DNA from: Pseudomonadota bacterium
GTDB lineage: Bacteria; Pseudomonadota; Alphaproteobacteria; Rhizobiales; Beijerinckiaceae
Direction: 5' to 3'
Assembly: GCA_023386155.1 (NCBI GenBank)
Contig: JAEWKH010000136.1
Coordinates: 1-8,673, forward strand
DNA length: 8,673 nucleotides
In this document: piece by piece, positions 6,374-8,673 of the stretch
Layout of the letters: each line of letters starts with the position of its first letter
Numbering within the stretch: the stretch's first letter is position 1
Position numbers and translations under genes: made by a program
The notes under the pieces: model-generated
The model's database searches: none
What the model saw: only the letters and a program-made list of their open reading frames with translations
What the model was told of the DNA's origin: nothing

Positions 6374-6907
6374 TCAGGTTTTCTTCTGCCCGAATACGAG
6401 CCGCTTCACATGGGCGCTGTCGTCCGGATCGATGAGGCGCAGGAGATAGCGGCTGACCGTCTCCTTGGCCTCGGGCTCCATTTCGGACAGGGCCCGCATG
6501 ATGCGGCGGGTCTGCAGCTTGGCGAGCTTCAAGGCCAAATCGTGGCCCTTGGCCGTGGCAAAGAGCAGCCGCTGGCGCCGGTCGGCCGTCCCCATCCGGC
6601 TCTCGACGAAATCCTTCTCGATGAGTTCCTTCAGCACCCGGTTGAGGCTCTGCTTCGTGATCCTCAGGATGTCGAGGAGTTCCGCAATGGTCAGGCCCGG
6701 CTGGCGGCTGACGAAGTGCAGGACCCGGTGGTGGGCCCGCCCGAAGCCGTATTCGTCCAGGATCCTGTCGGGATCGCTGACGAAGTCGCGATAGGCGAAG
6801 AAGAGCAGTTCGATGAGGTCGTAGGCCGGCTGCTCGGCCAGGATGTCCTTGTCTGGATCCTTGCCGGGTTGCGGAGATTTCAAAGCCGGGATTGCGTCTG
6901 GCACCAT
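6374..6907 (-). CDS. MarR-family transcriptional regulator (PetP-like)
   Basis: A 177-residue winged helix-turn-helix regulator. After a variable N-terminus (1-25), the dimer helix is about 27-45 (AYDLIELLFFAYRDFV) and the DNA-binding region is LTIAELLDILRITKQSLNRVLKELIEKDFVE (72-102). The wing holds ADRRQRLLFATAKG (108-121), with the Asp-Arg-Arg typical of MarR proteins, and C-terminal dimerisation helices follow (123-160). The ATG at 6907 is preceded on its strand by GGGAACAGG. It is the first gene of the marR-regulator-kinase operon and is divergent from ilvE. A 7+7 inverted repeat 15 bases upstream is a likely autoregulatory operator. MarR proteins usually repress and release DNA on ligand binding; no ligand can be read from the sequence. 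By position it matches PetP of Rhodobacter. Confidence 0.9.
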   Translation of the reverse strand: MVPDAIPALKSPQPGKDPDKDILAEQPAYDLIELLFFAYRDFVSDPDRILDEYGFGRAHHRVLHFVSRQPGLTIAELLDILRITKQSLNRVLKELIEKDFVESRMGTADRRQRLLFATAKGHDLALKLAKLQTRRIMRALSEMEPEAKETVSRYLLRLIDPDDSAHVKRLVFGQKKT

Positions 6908-6922
6908 CCTGTTCCCAATTTT

Positions 6923-6943
6923 TATGTCAGCCTTGTTGACATA
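6923..6943. promoter_or_regulatory. Candidate MarR operator between marR and ilvE
   Basis: A perfect inverted repeat TATGTCA (6923-6929) and TGACATA (6937-6943) is separated by GCCTTGT. The centre-to-centre distance of 14 bases suits a dimeric winged-helix regulator. On the minus strand it covers the end of the possible marR -10 and the leader before the marR start. On the plus strand it contains TTGACA (6936-6941), a perfect -35 hexamer facing ilvE, though no good -10 follows at 16-18 bases. Binding is inferred from position and symmetry only. Confidence 0.5.
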
Positions 6944-6968
6944 TCTCAGGACGATTGTTACTCGTCAA
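6940..6968 (-). promoter_or_regulatory. Possible marR operon promoter
   Basis: On the minus strand TTGACG (6968-6963) is followed after exactly 17 bases by GATATG (6945-6940), which keeps the central A, T and A of TATAAT. The -10 overlaps the TGACATA arm of the inverted repeat, so binding there would block transcription. This is a motif match by eye. Confidence 0.35.
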
Positions 6969-7008
6969 GCCGCTTCCGCGAAATGAATGAAATTGAAATC
7001 GCCGGGAA

Positions 7009-7038
7009 GCAAACCGGAAATTACACGGCCCCGGTTGC
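7009..7038 (+). repeat. Imperfect hairpin in the ilvE leader
   Basis: GCAAACCGG (7009-7017) can pair with CCGGTTGC (7031-7038) with one bulged A around a 13-base loop. It lies about 30 bases before the ilvE start and leaves the AAGGAG ribosome site (7056-7061) free. It may be chance in GC-rich DNA; no leader peptide or attenuator is apparent. Confidence 0.25.
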
Positions 7039-7068
7039 CACAAAGGTCGGCATGCAAGGAGAACGACG

Positions 7069-7956
7069 ATGTCCGCGACCCCCCTCGATCAACATGATGG
7101 ATGGATCTGGTACGACGGGCAGCTCGTACCCTGGAAGGACGCCAAGATCCACGTTCTGACGCATGGCCTGCACTACGGCTCGAGCGTGTTCGAGGGCGAG
7201 CGCGCCTATGGCGGAGAGATCTTCAAGTCCACGCAGCATTCGGAGCGCCTGAAGCGTTCGGCCCAGATCCTCGATTTCGAGATTCCCTTTACGGTGGCCG
7301 AGATCGACGCCGCGAAGCGCCTCGTGCTCGAGAAGAACGGCCTCACGGACGCCTATCTGCGCCCCATCGCGTGGCGCGGATCCGAGATGCTCGCGGTGGC
7401 CGCCCAGCACAACAAGATCCATCTCGCCATCGCCTGCTGGGAATGGCCGAGCTATTTCGACAAGGCCCAGAAGATGAAGGGCATCCGCCTCGACATCGCG
7501 ACCTACCGCCGTCCCGATCCGGCCACCGCCCCCTCCACGGCCAAGGCGGCGGGCCTCTACATGATCTGCACGATCTCCAAGCACCAGGCGGAGAAGAAGG
7601 GCTATGCGGACGCCATGATGCTCGACTGGCAGGGCCGCGTCGCCGAGTGCACGGGCGCCAACATCTTCTTCATCCGCGACGGGGCCGTGCATACGCCCAT
7701 CGCCGATTGCTTCCTCGACGGCATCACCCGCCAGACCGTGATCGAGCTGGCCAAGCGGCGCGGCCTCGAAGTGGTCGAGCGGCGGATCATGCCCGAGGAG
7801 CTCTCGACCTTCAGCGAGTGCTTCATCACCGGATCGGCCGCCGAGGTGACCCCCGTCTCGGAGATCGGTCCCTACCGGTTCCAGCCCGGTGCCGTCTCGA
7901 AGATGCTGATGGACGACTACTCCGCCGAGGTGCAGCCCAAGAGCAAGGCGGCCTGA
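7069..7956 (+). CDS. ilvE: Branched-chain amino acid aminotransferase (class IV, IlvE type)
   Basis: A 295-residue PLP enzyme of fold type IV that transfers the amino group between glutamate and the 2-oxo acids of valine, leucine and isoleucine, the last step of their synthesis. The N-terminal part shows the family pattern ILTHGLHYGSSVFEGERAY-like (28-47) and Arg60, which matches the phosphate-binding Arg of IlvE. The PLP lysine is Lys159 in PSTAKAAGLYM. The signature region MMLDWQGRVAECTGANIFFI (183-202) holds Glu193, and DGITRQTVIELAKRRGLEV (217-235) and FITGSAAEVTPV (252-263) complete the cofactor site. Length fits the family. AAGGAG lies 7 bases before the ATG. It is divergent from the marR operon and followed by a hairpin terminator. 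D-amino acid transaminase and aminodeoxychorismate lyase share the fold, but this sequence reads as the rhizobial IlvE type. Confidence 0.93.
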   Translation: MSATPLDQHDGWIWYDGQLVPWKDAKIHVLTHGLHYGSSVFEGERAYGGEIFKSTQHSERLKRSAQILDFEIPFTVAEIDAAKRLVLEKNGLTDAYLRPIAWRGSEMLAVAAQHNKIHLAIACWEWPSYFDKAQKMKGIRLDIATYRRPDPATAPSTAKAAGLYMICTISKHQAEKKGYADAMMLDWQGRVAECTGANIFFIRDGAVHTPIADCFLDGITRQTVIELAKRRGLEVVERRIMPEELSTFSECFITGSAAEVTPVSEIGPYRFQPGAVSKMLMDDYSAEVQPKSKAA

Positions 7957-7985
7957 GGCCTCCGTTGCCCATTCGCTTTCACGTC

Positions 7986-8011
7986 ATGCCCGGCCCTGTG
8001 CCGGGCATTTT
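7986..8011 (+). terminator. Rho-independent terminator-like hairpin after ilvE
   Basis: Perfect 9-base arms ATGCCCGGC (7986-7994) and GCCGGGCAT (8000-8008) enclose a CCTGT loop and are followed by TTTT (8008-8011) then C. It starts 30 bases after the ilvE stop. The T-run is short. Similar CATGCCCGGC palindromes occur as dispersed repeats in related genomes, so it may be both a repeat and a terminator. Confidence 0.6.
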
Positions 8012-8020
8012 CATGAGGCG

Positions 8021-8089
8021 CGGCGCCTCTCCCTCTTCCGGGCGGGAGAGGGGCGGGGGTGTCGGCGCCTCCCCCTCTCCCGTGGGAGA
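8021..8089. repeat. Two tandem C/T-rich hairpin repeat units before the IS
   Basis: Two imperfect copies start with the same CGGCGCCTC at 8021 and 8063, a 42-base period. Each continues as CCCTCT, CCG and a GGGAGA end. The first forms a hairpin CCTCTCCC (8026-8033) with GGGAGAGG (8044-8051). The second forms TCTCCC (8076-8081) with GGGAGA (8084-8089) around GT. The second copy appears cut at its right arm where the transposase-bearing element begins. Confidence 0.55.
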
Positions 8090-8673
8090 CCTTTGCGTAA
8101 GAGAGCGTATACTGGTTTTGCCGGCTGGAGCGGAGGGCTTTGCCATGCCTCGGACGAGCCAACGGAGCCCCGCGAACCTCTCTGTCCTGCCGGCGGGCCT
8201 TGGGCGCAATGCCCGGCTGGAGCGCATCGCCGCGCTGTTCGACTGGGCCGCTCTGGAGGCCCCGCTGGATCGGATCTATGCCGCCCCTACCGGCCGTCCG
8301 AGCTATCCGCCGCCGGTCCTGTTCAAGGCGCTGCTGCTGCAGCAATGGTACGGCCTGTCCGATCCCGGCCTGGAGGAGGCGCTCTCCGACCGGCTGTCGT
8401 TTCGCCGCTTCGTCGGCCTGTCCGCTGCGGACGGCACGCCCGATCACTCCACCCTGAGCCGCTTCCGCAAGGCCTTGCGCGAGAGCGGCCTGGACGAAGC
8501 CCTCATGGGCGAGATCGCCCGCCAGCTCGATCGGCGTGGCCTGCTGGTCAAGGCCGGCACGCTGCTGGATGCCACCCTGGTCGCGGCGCCGGTGCGGCGT
8601 CCCTCGCACGAGCAGGGGGCGGGCGCGGCGAGCCCGCACGATCCCGAGGCGGCCTGGACGCGCAAGGGCGGCC
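8084..8673 (+). mobile_element. IS5-family insertion sequence, left part
   Basis: The element carries an IS5-type transposase gene reading rightwards and cut off by the window edge. The left end should lie close to GGGAGACCTTTGCG (8084-8097), where the tandem repeat pattern stops, but GGGAGA could belong to either the repeat or the IS end. TATACT at 8108-8113 is a fair -10 hexamer for the transposase; no good -35 is seen. The right end and target duplication are outside the window, so the exact left boundary is inferred. Confidence 0.7.
8145..8673 (+). CDS. IS5-family transposase (N-terminal part, cut by window edge)
   Basis: The frame from the ATG at 8145 is open for 176 codons to the end of the window. 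The translation contains the IS5-type N-terminal domain: GRPSYPPPVLFKALLLQQWYGLSDPGLEEALSDRLSFRRFVGL (50-92), then DGTPDHSTLSRFRKALRESGL (96-116) and RGLLVKAGTLLDATLVAAPVRRPS (131-154). In the last, Asp142 is the likely first acid of the DDE catalytic triad. It ends EAAWTRKGG, where the family normally goes on to the middle of the catalytic domain. The other two acids are outside the window, so it cannot be said whether the gene is intact. The DDE transposase cuts and joins the IS ends to move the element. A start at TTG 8140 is in another frame and is not used. Confidence 0.9.
   Translation, partial: MPRTSQRSPANLSVLPAGLGRNARLERIAALFDWAALEAPLDRIYAAPTGRPSYPPPVLFKALLLQQWYGLSDPGLEEALSDRLSFRRFVGLSAADGTPDHSTLSRFRKALRESGLDEALMGEIARQLDRRGLLVKAGTLLDATLVAAPVRRPSHEQGAGAASPHDPEAAWTRKGG

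Noticed and set aside
6302..7159. Plus-strand frame of 285 codons across marR and into ilvE
   Set aside because: It lies opposite marR and overlaps the ilvE start in another frame; no family features are seen.
1..8673. tRNA, rRNA, CRISPR array, toxin-antitoxin or phage-defence system
   Set aside because: No regularly spaced repeats of CRISPR type, no cloverleaf or rRNA-like stretch and no defence gene pair were seen on either strand; the intergenic repeats are palindromic and few.

Overview
This window looks like chromosomal DNA of a high-GC alphaproteobacterium, most likely a Hyphomicrobiales (Rhizobiales) member of the Methylobacteriaceae/Microvirga/Bosea kind. The reasons are the GC-rich codon use, the gene set (lgt opposite a UbiK/BMFP gene, a YbjN-like gene then proC, and a MarR/OmpR-type regulator/kinase block opposite a branched-chain aminotransferase) and the palindromic intergenic repeats built on AGCGCATCG and CCACTTTT. 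The species cannot be named from the sequence alone.

Left part (1-2429): the N-terminal half of lgt runs leftwards off the window. Opposite it, rightwards, lie a UbiK-type accessory factor, a spacer of about 240 bases with AT-rich inverted repeats, a YbjN-domain protein and proC. These cover lipoprotein maturation, ubiquinone biosynthesis support and proline synthesis. Middle (2430-4235): two tandem nested palindromic repeats, then a TetR-like regulator and a CsaA-type tRNA-binding protein 17 bases apart (probable operon). A third, degenerate repeat begins at the csaA stop codon, and a small predicted exported protein of unknown function follows it.

Right part (4260-8673): a leftward operon of MarR regulator, OmpR-type response regulator and EnvZ-like sensor kinase (the last two overlap by ATGA) is transcribed away from a complete class IV aminotransferase (ilvE type). 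A 7+7 inverted repeat lies between the two transcription units, close to the marR start, and may serve both. After ilvE come a terminator-like hairpin, two tandem C/T-rich hairpin units, and the left end and first 176 codons of an IS5-family transposase that is cut by the window edge.

The window is mostly ordinary housekeeping and regulatory chromosome. I found no convincing undescribed multi-gene system. The points most worth a second look are the possible shared marR/ilvE operator, the kinase H-box that has Ile in place of the usual Pro, the repeat family, a TetR-like protein with a COQ9-like C-terminal pattern, and the IS that seems to sit inside a repeat hairpin.
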